A DNA stretch of 64,000 bases from Straminergon stramineum. Lineage: Eukaryota > Streptophyta > Bryopsida > Hypnales > Calliergonaceae. The notes under the pieces are model-generated. The model ran no database searches and was not told the DNA's origin. It saw only the letters and a list, made by a program, of their open reading frames with translations. This document shows positions 36,450-49,151 of the stretch, piece by piece; within the stretch, counting starts at the first letter, position 1; each line of letters starts with the position of its first letter. The translations under genes were made by a program, and so were the position numbers. The stretch spans positions 4,404,501 to 4,468,500 of the forward strand of contig OY987271.1 of assembly GCA_963920665.1 (NCBI GenBank), read 5' to 3'.

Positions 36450-38540
36450 TTTTTTTCTCACATATTGCATCCTCAACAATCGGGAATTATTTTGATCTCC
36501 CAAGAGTTGGCAGCGTCACTTCTCTCTTGTGTCTTCTTATGCCTCTTCCCAAATGCAAACCGCGAGAAGCACTGATTACTAGCAATCAACATGGACACGC
36601 TATTTGCAGGCATCTGGGGGCGGTCAAGTCAAATCCACAAGATTCATTGCATCATTCACTACTTCCACCGCGTGTGTGAGTCCATGCCACAGGGAACAAT
36701 TTCCTATGAGCGGAGAGTGCTCGACCAAAAGGTAATGTCGACCGATTTTTGGAACCAGAGTCACACAACATTGTGCAATTTCGAGACCCTAGATCAAGGC
36801 ATAATTGAAGACATGGGATGGGAGTACGCATAGGTTAGTGTCCCAGAAGCATAACTCAGTAATTAGCAAAATTAGTAGTCTCTTGCAAAATCGTTATGTT
36901 AATGGCTATTTTCATTTGGGAAATTCAGTGACACGTGTACAATTCTTCAGCAAGTTTGCCTAAGGTTTACATATGCATTTGGCTCAATGACAATATTAGT
37001 AGGTTGTTTAAGGTTTACAAATTTGAGTGGCTAAATGGCAAGATCAGAAATTTGCTTTGCGCTTATACATTCAATTGGCTAAATGACAACATTGTCTATT
37101 TGCATGAGGTTTACAGATTCTAACATCGGAATGGTAATTGCACTTGGTTCCAATGTACCTAAAATTTTGCATTCCCAGTTCATTGGCACAGGTGGACTTT
37201 GCAAACAAGTTCCTTGGAGGTGGGGTGCTCCGCTTGGGTTGTATGCAGGAAGAGATTTGGTTCATGTTGAGCCCGGAGCTCCTTGTGGGAATGTTGTTCC
37301 TGCCTGTCATGGATGAGTATGAGACAATTGAAATTGTGGGCTCCGAGAGGTTTAGTAACTACGATGGCTATGGTGGGAAGTTTCATTATGCGGGAGACTT
37401 TGTGGATTCGACTGTGCGAGACTCATGAGGTCGGCGGTGCACCAAAATCATTGCCATGGATGCCAAGGCTCGCTTGAGTGAGGCGCAATTTCAGCTGAAG
37501 CTCTTGCTGAGGGAGGTTTATAAGGCTTATTGTGGCTTTCAAGTTGCCTCCCTTAAAGACAACCCTGAAAGCATTGGTATGTTCTTCTAATTGGTACATT
37601 ATTGAGCTTTGAACTTAATCTTTCTTCTAATTGCGTACTAGGTTCTATTGGTGTTCGTATTAACCCCTAAATGGCCAAAAGTGACCAAATCCATATCTAT
37701 AGGAGTTGGCTAAATCATTCTCAAGAAGCCTCGAAGGAGTTGAGTAAAACGTACCAATAGAAAGAAGAAAGCATAGCCTACATTTTGGAATGATAGAAAT
37801 GAATGTCTTGGAAGATATTATAATTGACTATTAGCTTCCAAACTAGACTTTTTATTTGTATTTTGAGCACTTGGGGATTGATTGGGGGTGTCAGATTGTA
37901 AGATTTCAATGGCAAGACTCCATTTCTTGAACAGTTTTGAGCCTTGCCCAATTTTGAACCCCAAATTCGCTTTAGAAATGATAGCCCTCTTGGAGAATTT
38001 GAAGTCTCGCTTGAGAATGGTCCTCTTATCTGGGAAGGCAATTCTCAACTTGACACCCCCTCATATCGTAGTCATTCCTTTTGAGATTATTTAGACTATG
38101 GTGGATTTCATCATTTCCAAATGGGAGTGTCGTTTTAGCTAGAATCAGGTTTTGGAAAAGAAAAAAAATGTTCAGAGTTCAAGCTTCTTAGCATTCACGA
38201 GAATCACTGTAGTGATTTTCTCACGTTCTTCGCAATTGAATCGAGAAAATATAAAGGAATTGCTACTGGGAATTGGGGATGCGGGGCGTTTGGAGGGAAC
38301 CTTCCCATCAAGAGCATGCTACAATGGCTTGCAGCATCGAAAGCAGGGTGGCCGTCTGTCAAGTATTACACCTTTCAAGATCAAAGAGTAGAATGTCTCA
38401 ATGAAGCCGTGCACTTCATTTTGGAGAACAAGTTTGACCTGTCTCACCTATGGAGCGTTCTACTAAAATACGGGGAGCTCCGACATTCCCAGGATGTGCA
38501 TTACGATTTTTTCATGTGGTTACTCAAGACTCCACTCTAA
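36450..38540 (+). pseudogene. PARG: Poly(ADP-ribose) glycohydrolase (PARG), catalytic part, disrupted
   Basis: PARG removes poly(ADP-ribose) from nuclear proteins after DNA damage. One exon (about 36450-36833) reads GIILISQELAASLLSC, then CLFPNANREK, then IHYFHRVCESMPQGTISYER, all matching the plant PARG catalytic region. It carries TGA at 36573 and ends in TAG (36831-36833) directly before a GTTAGT donor. An intron follows to an AG at 37190-37191. The next exon has VDFANKF and the PARG signature GGGVLRLGCMQEE (37216-37254) with both catalytic Glu intact, then TGA at 37426, and runs on to a GTATGT donor at 37577. A third block has TGNWGCGAFGG near 38270 and a normal C-terminus, FFMWLL, before TAA at 38538. 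The third exon's acceptor was not resolved. Three in-frame stops make it a pseudogene. N-terminal exons were not found. Confidence 0.85.
36958..37120 (+). repeat. 48-bp minisatellite inside the first PARG intron
   Basis: Three full 48-bp units and a partial fourth begin at 36958, 37006, 37054 and 37102. They share 'aggtttac' and 'ttggctaaatgacaa'-like blocks. The period is a multiple of three, which keeps a 62-codon frame open without implying coding. Confidence 0.75.
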
Positions 38541-41500
38541 ATTCTTCGACCCTGCATGTAGATATTGTTGATAGTCAATTCACTCATTTTACAGAAAGGA
38601 AAAGCCGTAGCAACTCAGAGTTAATACTCGAACTGGGAAAATTTTGCATCGAATTACATGGAAGACGTAAATCATGCTTTTCCCTTCTGCCAAACTAGTA
38701 TCAGGGTCACTAGAGTAGTTTATCATGGGTGAGGTCGCACCCGAGTTTCATGTACATTTCTAGGGGTATACGTTAATTCCTCTAGACCCTAATTCTTGTT
38801 AGCTTTTAGTAAATCTCAAGTCTCATTGCACGTCAGATTGAACTTGGAAGGAATGCAATGTGTTGATTGATTCTCGCTCCAGTTACTTCGGTTTCTTTGT
38901 CCAGTTTGTGAAGGCAAGATCGCCATGTAGAGAATATCTTAACTCACTTTTGTGCAGTACATCATGTCGCATGCAACCACTGTACTGTTGTGGAAGGATC
39001 GAACCGATTGTAAGGTGCTTGCTACTGCAGAAGACGACGAAGACTCCCAATGCTGCATTCTGTTGAACATGGTAATTAAAATTTCCCCAAGCCCTCAGTC
39101 AGTACCAACATTATTTGCTTGGCCCTGGAGCTGGTGCTGATGCCTTTGGAAGTCGATTCTGAGTGTGGTGGCCATGATGCTTGCAGTAAGCAAATGATAA
39201 ACCTGGCAGTGTGATGATTGAGTCGGCTAAAATGAAGATAGGGAGTTTAATCTTGTTATCGGCCATGTGTGGCTTGGCAGGTTGCACTTGTAGCAAGCTC
39301 TTATGACCTCAATTTTTTATGAAACTTTTGAAAGTTTCCCCGATAAGATAGAAAAATTGATTAGCTTTCTGAGAATTTAAATTTTATTTCAATTGGTGCA
39401 CAAGAGCAAAAGTTATACCACAAAAAGCCCCAAATTGAACTCCATGGTAGCAAATTTTTTTCAAAAAGTCAAAATCAATTTTTATATATTTTTTTAAATA
39501 ATATATTTTTGTCTATATGTAATCTAATGTTTTGATTCATTCAATTTGTACTTGTAATGAGAAAGTAAAGGACACTCCTTTTTGGGGGCAATCTAAACAT
39601 CTTCTTGAAAAATTAATTTGTAGGATTCATTTCCAAATGCAATTCTCGCAATTTTTCGAAAAAAGTTGTTGGAGAAGGTTACTTGCTAGAACAATCTCAC
39701 TGTTGGATTGATTGTGTTTCAATCCCATCTTAGAGCTATTAACCATTTAGTTTTTCTTTCAATCTTACACCTACTTCTCTTTAACAATTTTTTAAAGAAT
39801 GGAAATTAAAGATGATTTTGCTTTTCTTTTTTCAAGACTCTCAACTCAATTATTTAACACAAGAAATTTTTAATTCAAATTCTATAGTGCAAAGTTTTTT
39901 CACAAATGGTGGTCAAAGTCAACGGAAATTATAGACCACAATTCAAAAAAACTTCTTCTTCCATCATTGAATGCTCATATCTTCCAATCTATACAATCGA
40001 GCTTTATGCAATTTTTATCAAATGATCTCAAATAAGTTAAGTACAAGATCCTACAATTAGATTCTTAAAAAATATTGTTTATTTTGTTTTGTTAGGTGAA
40101 TGCAGTAGAAATGGCAGTTTTGAATGTTTTCTAAGAGAAAAATGGTCTTGGGCCATTATGAGTTGAGAAGAAAAAATATAAAAAATACGAACTACACTAC
40201 GAGGTGAACCATTTCTCTACACTTCATATGTACAACATAGTTTGTTATTTTAATAATGTTTAAGCCTATTATTGGTCTTTATTATATTATACAATATGTG
40301 TCACTAAGTTAATGTCTTCTTCTTGGCATTAGAACATCATGCATTATATTTACCTCCTCACCCAAAATGATCTAAACATTAAGCATTTGTTAAGAATAGT
40401 CTAACAATGGTCTACATTATTGCACCTATATAGTTATTTTCAATGTTTTAAAGATTAAAACTAATAATTAAAAAAAAATTATAATAGTTTGTAATTTTCT
40501 TCAATATAACATTTATCATTTTCAAGGAGATTCTTAAGGGCCCACATGTCTTGTTATTTTAAGTGTAAACACATGCAAGTTTGAGTACGTGGTTCTAGGC
40601 TCCATCTTTTAGGTATTTATTCCATGACATTTAAAGGATGCCTGTGTCTCTAAATTGAATAGCCTTGACCTTGTACAACTTGTACTACAAGAATCATATA
40701 CGTATTTTGATGATTGAAGAAATTCCAAAAATTAGAAATCAGAACTCATTCACTTAAAATCCTAGGGTTCAAATAAAATAGGCTTATAGCTACTTAGAAA
40801 TTGGATTTTTGCAAAAAACATAACCAATAGCAAAGAAAAATTTACAACAACAAATTGTTAGATCCCAAAAGAATCCTTGCAAAGTGACAATGGTCTCAAG
40901 GACTAAAATTTCACTCAAGGTCTCTATCAATATCTATGACAATGACATTGATTATAGTGCAATAGAAAGCATGTTAACTATGACACAAGCACAAAAGATG
41001 TTAAGGCCAATACTTTTCGGGGCAAACTATCATCATTTCAATCTTACCAATTCAAAATAACATTCAACTTACACGATGGTGATAGGAAGGATCTATCTTT
41101 TGAACATGTACAAATTATAATTCAAGAAATGAAAGATTCTACAAGTGAACTTACACTAGAGATGATCAATACCTCAACCTCTAGCTACCTACAAGAAGAC
41201 ATTTTAGAGATTCTACCTTGCCCCCAATTAAAAGATCTAGACATTAAGCATTCATTATAAATAGTCTAAAGATAGTCTATAATGTTTCACTGACATAGTT
41301 ATTTTCAATGTTTTTGAGATAAAAGACTATTAATGAAAAAATGAATTTTATAATAGACCCAACTTTCTTCAATACATGATTTTTGAAGTAGACTCTCTAG
41401 GGCCCACATGTCTTGTTCTTATATAAAATTGGGGTGTGAAAGTTATTTTTAGTTCTACAGTGTATCTTTTTACTTCAAAAATTTATAAATAATTATAATT

Positions 41501-41649
41501 ATCAAATAAAAATACCAATAATTCACAACATAAACTTTCAAAGTAGAAAATATTTCTTTTCTTTTCCTTTTATTTAAATTTTAGAATATAATATAGGGGG
41601 TCTAAAATTTTAACACACATAGTTTCCAGTGGACACTCTAAGTGATCTC
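38541..41649. other. AT-rich sequence with a diverged transposon copy
   Basis: No gene is supported. Bases about 39540-40160 are the reverse complement of much of the element at 34784-35571, but the ends are too worn to place. A short frame near 38952 reads LLWKDRTDCKVLAT, which I could not assign. One isolated left end, TTAA then CCCCTAAATGGCC, lies upstream at 37660 in a PARG intron. Confidence 0.4.
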
Positions 41650-43680
41650 TCGGAGGATTTGGGCCATTTTTGAGCCAAATCACCAAACAGTTGTGTTTTT
41701 GGAGCCTTTATTGCTTTATTGATGTTGTTGTTTTTTGCAAGTTTTGAAGGACATTGGAGTCCCTTCAAAGTTGGTCTTTGTTTCTTGTTTTCAATTTTTT
41801 TTTAATATTTCTTGGTTCTTTACGTGTTTGGTGCTAATACTAGAGCTATTTCTCTTGTATCTCGTGATGGTGTTTAGGGGAATTCTCTAGTTTGTTTCTT
41901 TTTGTTACCAAGTCCACAAAAGTCTTTTAAGTGGGAATTCTATTGTGTGAGAATTCTCCTAGTGTGTGTGGAATTAGAGTATGTGACTAACCTTCTTGTT
42001 GGTTGTGTGTGGATGTATTACTTGTGTATGTTTCTAATGTGAACTTTGTCTTGGTATCCAAGTCCTACCCTTGATAAATCCTTTCTAAGATTTGAAGTAA
42101 CCTTGTCTTACAACAAAGCCTTGGCTTTCCTCTAAGTATGTGGAATCTCTTAGTTTGTGATAGAAATCAGAAACTCGGTGAAGCTATTGTCCACTATCAT
42201 ATGCTCTATGTCTAGTTGACAAACTAAACTTTTTTGTTCTTGTTTCAAAATTCAGGCCTAAACACCGTGGACAACGAAGCTTCACCCTCAGCACTACCTT
42301 TTTTTGTATCCAATTTTTTATTTTTGTTGGTGGTCTCCCTTAAGGAGTTAAAGTAAACTCCAAAATTTGGTTTGGACAAACCAAAACTTGGCCCAACCAG
42401 TCCAAAATTTCAGATTTGAGTCAAGCCAAAGAGGAGTCGACAATTCCAGATTGTAAAAGTCAACTAGCGTTGACCATGCCTTAATCTCCCCCAAATCAGA
42501 GTGATTGCAGCTCAACAAAGAAGCTAGAAAGATTGCAAAGCACAATTCAAAAGCCAAAGTGATGGGAGGATGAGTGAGTGTGAGTGAACTTGAATTTGAA
42601 GCTCCATCTGCTCAAAGCTTGCTTGCTACATGCTGGATTGGGCCAAAAATCGAAGAAATCATCCATGGAGTCTCGATCTTGCCTTTAACATATACTAGAC
42701 TTCAACTTAACTACAAATACAAGTGCCAACAATGAGCTCTTAGTTGTGAGAGTAGCATTTAGTAGTGAATAGAGAAGAAGGAAGATTAGGATTGAAGGAA
42801 AACCAACCATTAGAGAATAGTTGACTTTGTTAACCATGTTTTGAATTTGATTAAAAGACAAGTAGGAAAAAACAAATAGAAGAATACTTTGACTTGCGGG
42901 AGTTCTAGAATTTTTTTTATTAGTGAGAAAAGGTTGGATGGGCTTGTCTTGAGTTGATTTGACTTTTAAAACTACTTAGCAAATATTTGTAGAATAGATT
43001 TGGTAGGATTTGGGTTGACAAAAATTGTCTTGGTAGAAAAAGGTAAAGAAGGGAAGCTAGAAGAAGAAGTTTAGAAAGAAATAGAACTAGTTAAAGGTTG
43101 GATATTCAAACACTTGTAATAAAAATCAAAACTTATACAACAAAAATAACCGTGATCAAAACTTCAATTTGGAGAAATATGATGGCACAAGAAGAGGAGT
43201 TTGAAGGTGTCTTTGACAACCTAATCGATGAAGCCCAATCTGAGGTACGTTCCTAAAACATTCCTTTTCATTGTAATTGTCCAAATTAGTATCGTTTTCA
43301 ATTGGGCCGAGGCCGAGAGCCAAGTTAGACCCTTAGATCTAAGATTTAGGTCGAATTTGAGTTTAGAATCCTCTAGTAGAAATTTAGAGGTTTCTACAAA
43401 TATAAGATAAGTAGAGATTACAGTGAAAACAAAAAAGATATATGAAGTTTAGAAGTCAAATTGGATGAAAATTAGTTAAAATCATCCAAGTTGAACAAGA
43501 ATAGAAATTTAGAGATTAGGGAAAACCAAAAGCCAATATTGAAATCAAAAGTGAGTTTTGAATTTTAGGGTAGGAGAAAACCATGGATGAAGTTTGAAGA
43601 ACCAATTAGTGGTTGAATTTCATCTATATATAACTTTCACGAGGAGAATTTAATTTAGAAATGTCTTAGCATTTTAGAAA
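41650..43680 (+). mobile_element. Diverged internal fragment of the large LTR family
   Basis: Aligns in order with about 54430-56720 of the complete LTR. Matches include 'attgatgttgttg..ttttgcaag' near 41720, a 'gaggtacg' block near 43242 against 'gaggtatg' near 56121, 'gggccgaggcc' near 43303 against 56182, and 'gatgaagtttgaagaacc' near 43585 against 56620. Both LTR ends are missing. The 60-codon frame at 43228 is within this fragment and not a gene. Confidence 0.6.
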
Positions 43681-43890
43681 GATTCTATCATAATTTTTTG
43701 AGTTTAAATATATTTTTTGTATGTTGCACTTTACCATATTGGAGTATAACATAGTAGACATACTTGCCCCATTCGTTAGTTCAAAGGTACCTATACGACA
43801 TTGTGACATTATGCAAGATTTTAAAATATAATATTTTTTTAGATGTCACTCTTAGGTGTGATGACAATAATATATGTTGAAACTTGAGCT

Positions 43891-43940
43891 ACATTAAAGT
43901 ACATTAAATTACATTAAAGTACATTAAATTACAATAAAGT
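43891..43940 (+). repeat. Short tandem repeat, 10-bp unit
   Basis: Five units alternate 'acattaaagt' and 'acattaaatt', ending 3 bp before the TTGA that borders the next element. Confidence 0.85.
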
Positions 43941-43946
43941 GCTTGA

Positions 43947-44870
43947 CCCCTTAAGGCCCATGACTATTTTTCACCAAAAATGCTCCAAAACTGCCATTTC
44001 TAGTACAAGAACCAAATTTTAGAAAAAAAACATTTTTGGACATATGTAACCATAGGATCTTGTAGTAAGATGGTTTGAAAACATGTGGAAAAAATTTCAG
44101 AAATTTCCACCATGTAGATTGCAAGATATTAGCGTTTGAATTGACAAAAATCCCTTTTTTGGGCCTTGCAAAAAACCAGGCAGCTGCTCTTCACAAGGTC
44201 CCATTTGTATGAAAAAATGTCCAAAATGGATGTGCATCTTTGAATTAATTCTTCAAGGCAAATTGGCTACATGCCTAAAAAATTCAAATTATTTGGAATT
44301 ATACAACATATAGGAAAAAAATAGTAAGTAGAAAGAAGTAGAGAAGGATTCAAAATACTAAATTGTTAAGAATTTTGTTATGGACTTGAAAAATGAAAAT
44401 CCCAATGGTTGTAATTTTGCAAAAAATAATATACATCCTATGATTTTATTTTTTTCAAAAAATATTGAAAATTGAGTCAAATGAAGGACTTCAAAGTTTA
44501 TTTTATAGTAGAGAATCCATAACTGCCCGCAAACTAAAACATCTCATAACTTTCACCTCATTAATCAAAGTCAAATGATTCAAATCTTTTCATATACATA
44601 TAAATCTGGAAAACCAATTTCAAATTTTTATTTTTGAAAAAAGTGATTTTCTTTGATTTGTCCGAGCTGCCCGACTTGGCAAAGAAACTACATATTATAT
44701 TATAACTTTTTAACCATATTGTCAAAAGTTATGAAAATTGTTGGGCCTTAAAGCTACTCCTCAACCACATGTTGTGTGAAAATTTCAAAGAAAAATATTG
44801 GAAATTTTGCTCGTAATGAGTTGCCCAAAATATCTATAATGCCAAAAAAACATGTTTGGGCCTTTAGGGG
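43947..44870 (-). mobile_element. TTAA-flanked element A, 924 bp
   Basis: The ends are CCCCTTAAGGCCCA on the left and, reversed, CCCCTAAAGGCCCA on the right. The flanks are TTGA (43943-43946) and TTAA (44871-44874), a 4-bp target duplication with one change. The whole element is the reverse complement of element B at 46697-47621, with similarity throughout. No transposase frame is present, so it is non-autonomous. The end sequence and target recall piggyBac, whose ends begin CCC next to TTAA; this is an inference. Confidence 0.85.
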
Positions 44871-44874
44871 TTAA

Positions 44875-45499
44875 AGCGTTTTTAGTAGCATTCAATAAGA
44901 AAATACATAAAATTATGTAATTGCTTGTACTATGCATACCTTGGTGTTTTAAACTATCAATTCATTTTACAATAAAACTTAAATAAACACTTCAACTTAT
45001 AATTGAATGCTTCACATTTATGTAGTGGCACATAATAATTGATGCCGTACACCCTAAAAACTAAAAACATTCGAAACATAAATGAATAAGTCTATGAGGT
45101 CTACTTATGTAGTACATTTTGATAATGACATTCAAAGGAGATTGAAGTTCAAACATATTCCGCACATTGCACCAATGTTTATGGTAATTGATGTAAAGTT
45201 CAAAATATAGGATTTGGGGCTACAAAGTTTAGGGTTTAGGATATAGGGTTTAGGATTTAGCTTTTAGAATGCAAGTTTAAATGTGTAGAGGAATAAATTG
45301 AATTACCCTTTCATACATAAATTAATGCTACATTGGATGCTTGTAGCATTGAATAGTAGTCTTTGGAAGCGGATGAGTGCTTTTTAAGATGCAATAGTTT
45401 AGTAGAGGAGGCAGATGGGATGGTGGACAAGTAGACAGATTAGTGTGAGTGATTTTAACTCCACCTTTTCAGTCAAATCTAACCACACGGGTCTTAATG
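44875..45499. other. Intergenic sequence
   Basis: Nothing recognised apart from runs of 'agggtttagg'-like telomere-resembling phrases at 45228-45262, too degenerate to be a telomere repeat. Confidence 0.4.
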
Positions 45500-48139
45500 G
45501 CAATTCATTAATAAATCTTATGGATGATTAAAAAAAATGCCTTCCAAGCAATGGACACTTAATTGTATTGTTCCTAAAAGTAGTTGAAAATTACTTAAAT
45601 ACATTAAGGGTTAGGATTCTAAATCTTTTGGACTAATGATTGACTTATCAAAATTTAACCTAATTCAACCTCTAAAGCTTTTTTTTATCTTTCTAAAATA
45701 GTAAAGTAGGTAAAGATTGGGTTTCCCTAGTAAAAGATACTAATAGACGAATTTTAAATCCTAACTAGCCTAGAAGTTTCATTCATTAAATTCCAATAGC
45801 TAATTAATCTAAAACTAACTTGAATTTTGGATCTAATCTTCTAATTATATATAATTGAGAATTCTTCATTAATTCCTAAATTTAATTAAGAATGAAAAAC
45901 TTCATCTAGAGCAAATTTCTTAAACAATGGGTTAAATTCTAAGTGGAGAATAGTTTTGGAATCTTTGAAAGATATTTTAAGAGATTCTAGAATTAGAATA
46001 TTCCTTGGTGACTTTCAAATGATTATTTTTAATTATCTTTTAATTTACCCTAATTTGGACTTTTTACACTAAAATTACTATTTTAAAGGTTTTTATATTT
46101 TTAAATGAAAAATAAGTAATTTACCTTTCCAACAAGGTAAAGTACTAAAATGCTAATTTCCTATGCAAAAAGTTATTGATGGATGAAATTTCCTTTTAAA
46201 TTGGCAATTTAGAATTTCATCCACAAATTACTTTTGGGTTAATTGGGCAAAGGAAATTTCGATTTCATCTAAAAGTTCTAAATTATTTTTAGATTTTTAG
46301 ATTCCCTCTTGGGTTCTTTTGGATGAATTTATAGTCTTTTCATCCAAATTAACACACAAAGTTCATCTGCTTATAATTTTCTTGTTATTTTAATTATAGG
46401 ATATTATTGGAAACCTCTAAGAACTACCTACAAGATTCTAGATCTTAGTTTTAATTATAACACTCTAAACTAAGGACTAACTTTTAATATTGAAACTCTA
46501 ATCTATGGAAATCAAAAGAAATCAAAAGAAAAAATGTGAAATTAATGTACCTCACCCTCAAAAGATGTTGTTGTGCCATTGTCGCATATCACAAGATGTA
46601 TGGTTTCATAATATCCCGCTCCCTCCATGTTTGTCTAGACCATGGCGAAGTTCCAATTTAAAACTCTTTTGTTGATTTATTTTCTTGCTTGTTTAGCCCC
46701 TAAACGCCCAAACTGCATTTTTTGGCAACATAGCAATTTTGGGCAGCTCACTACGAATGGAGTTTTTCTTTTTTTTCTTTGAAATTTTCAGACAACATGT
46801 GTCCGAGGAGTATCTTTAAGGCTCAACAATTTTCATAACTTTTGATTTCATGGTTAAAAAGTTATTGCATGATATGTAATTTTCATTGATCTTTGGGCAG
46901 CCCAAAAATTTATGAAAAAAACACTTTTTTAAGAAATAAAAATTTGAAAATGGTTTTCTAGATTTATATGTACATGAAAAGCTTTGAATCATTCCATTTT
47001 TATTTATGAGATGAAAGTTATGAGGCGTTTTAGTTTGCGGGCAATTTCGGATTCTCTACTCTAAGATAAACTTTGAAGTCCTTTATTTCACTCAATTTTC
47101 AATATTTTTTGAAAAAAATAAAATCATAGGGTGTGGATTGTTTATTAAAACATTACAACCATTGGGATTGGAATTTTTCAATTCCATAACAAAATTCTTC
47201 ACAATTTAGTATTTTGAATCATTCTCTAGTTCTTTGTACTTACTTTCTTTTTCCTATATGTTGTGCAATTTCAAATGATTTGAATTTTTTCAAGAATGTA
47301 GCCAACTTGCCTTGAAGAATGAATCCAAAGAGTAACCACCATTTTGGAATTTTTTTCATACAAATGTGGCCTTTTGAAGTGCAGCTGCCCGTTTTTTCAT
47401 AGGGCCAAAAAAAGGATTTTAGCTAATTCAAACACTAATATCTTACAATCTACATGGTGGAAAATTCTGAAATTTTTTCCACATCTTCTCAAATAAGTTT
47501 AGTAAAAGATCATATGGTTACATGTGTCCAAAAACTTTTTTTTCCTAAAATTTGGTACTTGTTCTAGAAATGACAGTTTTGGAGCGTTTTCGGTGAAAAC
47601 ATAGTTGAAAACATTTAGGGGTTAGTCCCACACTAAATTGTGTAAGAGATTGTTAAATTTTAGAAGTATTTTAGATAATTCCTATGATTTTTGTAATTAT
47701 TTTTAATACCTCAAAACTTGTAATAATCCTAAATCAAATCAAATCTTTAAAAATATTCATTCTTCCCTAATTGTTTATTAATTTCCCCTATCATTCTAAA
47801 GATATTTGTTGCTTTTTGTTTTTATCTATTTGGCTTATTAGGCCTAATAAAACAAAACTTCAACAAACATCCAACCTACTAATTCCTAAATAATCTTAAT
47901 TAATAGCTAAACAACAACTTAATGAATAGTAGAAAGAATGAAATCAAATTATAGGGTCAAATACTAATTAATGACAAAGATTCTTTAAATATCTCACCTC
48001 TTTGCTTCTTCAATAGTTCCACTTCTTCCAATGCTTCTAGGTCTCCAAAGGTAGTCTGCTCTTAAACTGTACATTTAAGGACTGGTTGGCCTTTTCTATG
48101 GTTCTTAGATGCATGAAATTATTTTGCCTTGTTTTTCAC
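45500..48139 (-). mobile_element. Reverse-strand large-LTR fragment, split by element B
   Basis: On the minus strand, 'tgtccattgcttggaaggca' near 45545 and a 'gatggcacaa'-like block near 46575 match the large LTR family in the same order as at 41650-43680. The fragment is interrupted by element B (46697-47621). Its boundaries are uncertain and the match is weak in places. Confidence 0.5.
46697..47621 (+). mobile_element. TTAA-flanked element B, 925 bp
   Basis: Ends are CCCCTAAACGCCCAAACTGC on the left and TTTAGGGG on the right. The flanks are a matching TTAG on both sides (46693-46696 and 47622-47625). TTAG is not a palindrome, so this is a true direct target duplication. The element is an inverted relative of A, and its right half matches 4340-4765. 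It has no coding capacity and sits inside a reverse-strand LTR fragment, so it is the younger insertion. Confidence 0.88.
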
Positions 48140-48142
48140 TTA

Positions 48143-48549
48143 GAGCATCGCCACTCATTCTCACCAAAGCTAGTTGGAACAATCTAGGGCGGGCCCAATG
48201 AGAAAAAAGTAGTCCACTGGGGCCCTAGCTTGGGACAAAAAGAGACCGGTCACTCCCAAAGTCTCTAGCCAAATACTAGGACCCTGTCCCCGCCATCCTT
48301 CTTATTTGGGTGCTTGATCTTGTCAAGTTGTTGGTTAACGTGCTACAATACATTATATCTTGCATTTTTTAATCAATTGGCATGTTGATTGGCTCCTCAA
48401 TTCGCAAAGACATTAATACTTTGAGATTGACTTTGTTTGGCATGTCTTGAGAGTGGGAATGAATGGGGCACAGTAGACGCCCGGAGGGAATAGGGCCTGG
48501 ACCACCCCATTCCCCCAACCACATTTGGCGAGAATCAGTGGCGATGCTC
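48143..48549. mobile_element. PIF/Harbinger (Tourist-type) MITE, 407 bp
   Basis: The ends GAGCATCGCCACTSATTCTC (continuing RCCAAA) are inverted copies of each other. TTA flanks both sides (48140-48142 and 48550-48552), the 3-bp duplication used by PIF/Harbinger elements. GAGCATC-type ends are well known in plant MITEs. The interior is GC-richer than the surroundings. The 63-codon frame inside is not a gene. Confidence 0.87.
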
Positions 48550-48552
48550 TTA

Positions 48553-49147
48553 AGTAACACAGTTCATGGATCTAACATGCATGCTCATAACTTTTGTCAA
48601 AGCCAAGCTTAGATCTCGGTTCTCCAATCCCAAGCTGGATCTCACCTCATAGCCTTGGTCGGTCACCGGGATCTTGGGACCTTGTTTCTACAACTTGGGA
48701 CCTGCTGCTCTTCTAACTATGACTACTAGTTGCCCTTTCTAGTTTCTCTTATTTAAAAAAAACAACCTAATGGACTTTAACTAATGGTTACTGTAACTTT
48801 GGTTGGACTTTTGATTTTTTTGCTAAGAACTACTTAACTAATAATAAACTCTTACTTGTAATATTTTTGGGGTTTGGGGGAACTTCCTTAAGTAAATTCA
48901 AAATATAACTTTCCCACCCAAATGTATTTTGGGAATTTTTTGGGGAATTTCTCTCTAACAAATTTTTTTAGTGACTAACTAGTCACAACGATAACTCTAA
49001 CTGTAGTATTTTTGGGTTTTTTGGGTATTTTCTCTCAAGCAACTCAAAATATGGAAATAAAGATGACAAATTGAAAGCAAAGTCATAAGCCCTCTTGTAC
49101 ATGTAGAAGTAAAACAAAATGGAATTTTGAAAGAAAACACTTATCCC
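48553..49147. other. Intergenic sequence
   Basis: AT-rich with 'tttttggg' runs. No gene or complete element is recognised. Confidence 0.45.
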
Positions 49148-49151
49148 TTAA

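Noticed and set aside
38952..39140. LLWKDRTDCKVLAT phrase as a piece of a piggyBac transposase
   Set aside because: The resemblance covers about 15 residues only, and no catalytic Asp or neighbouring domain is visible.
45228..45262. Telomere-like 'agggtttagg' phrases
   Set aside because: The units are irregular and few, so neither a telomere nor an interstitial telomere block is supported.
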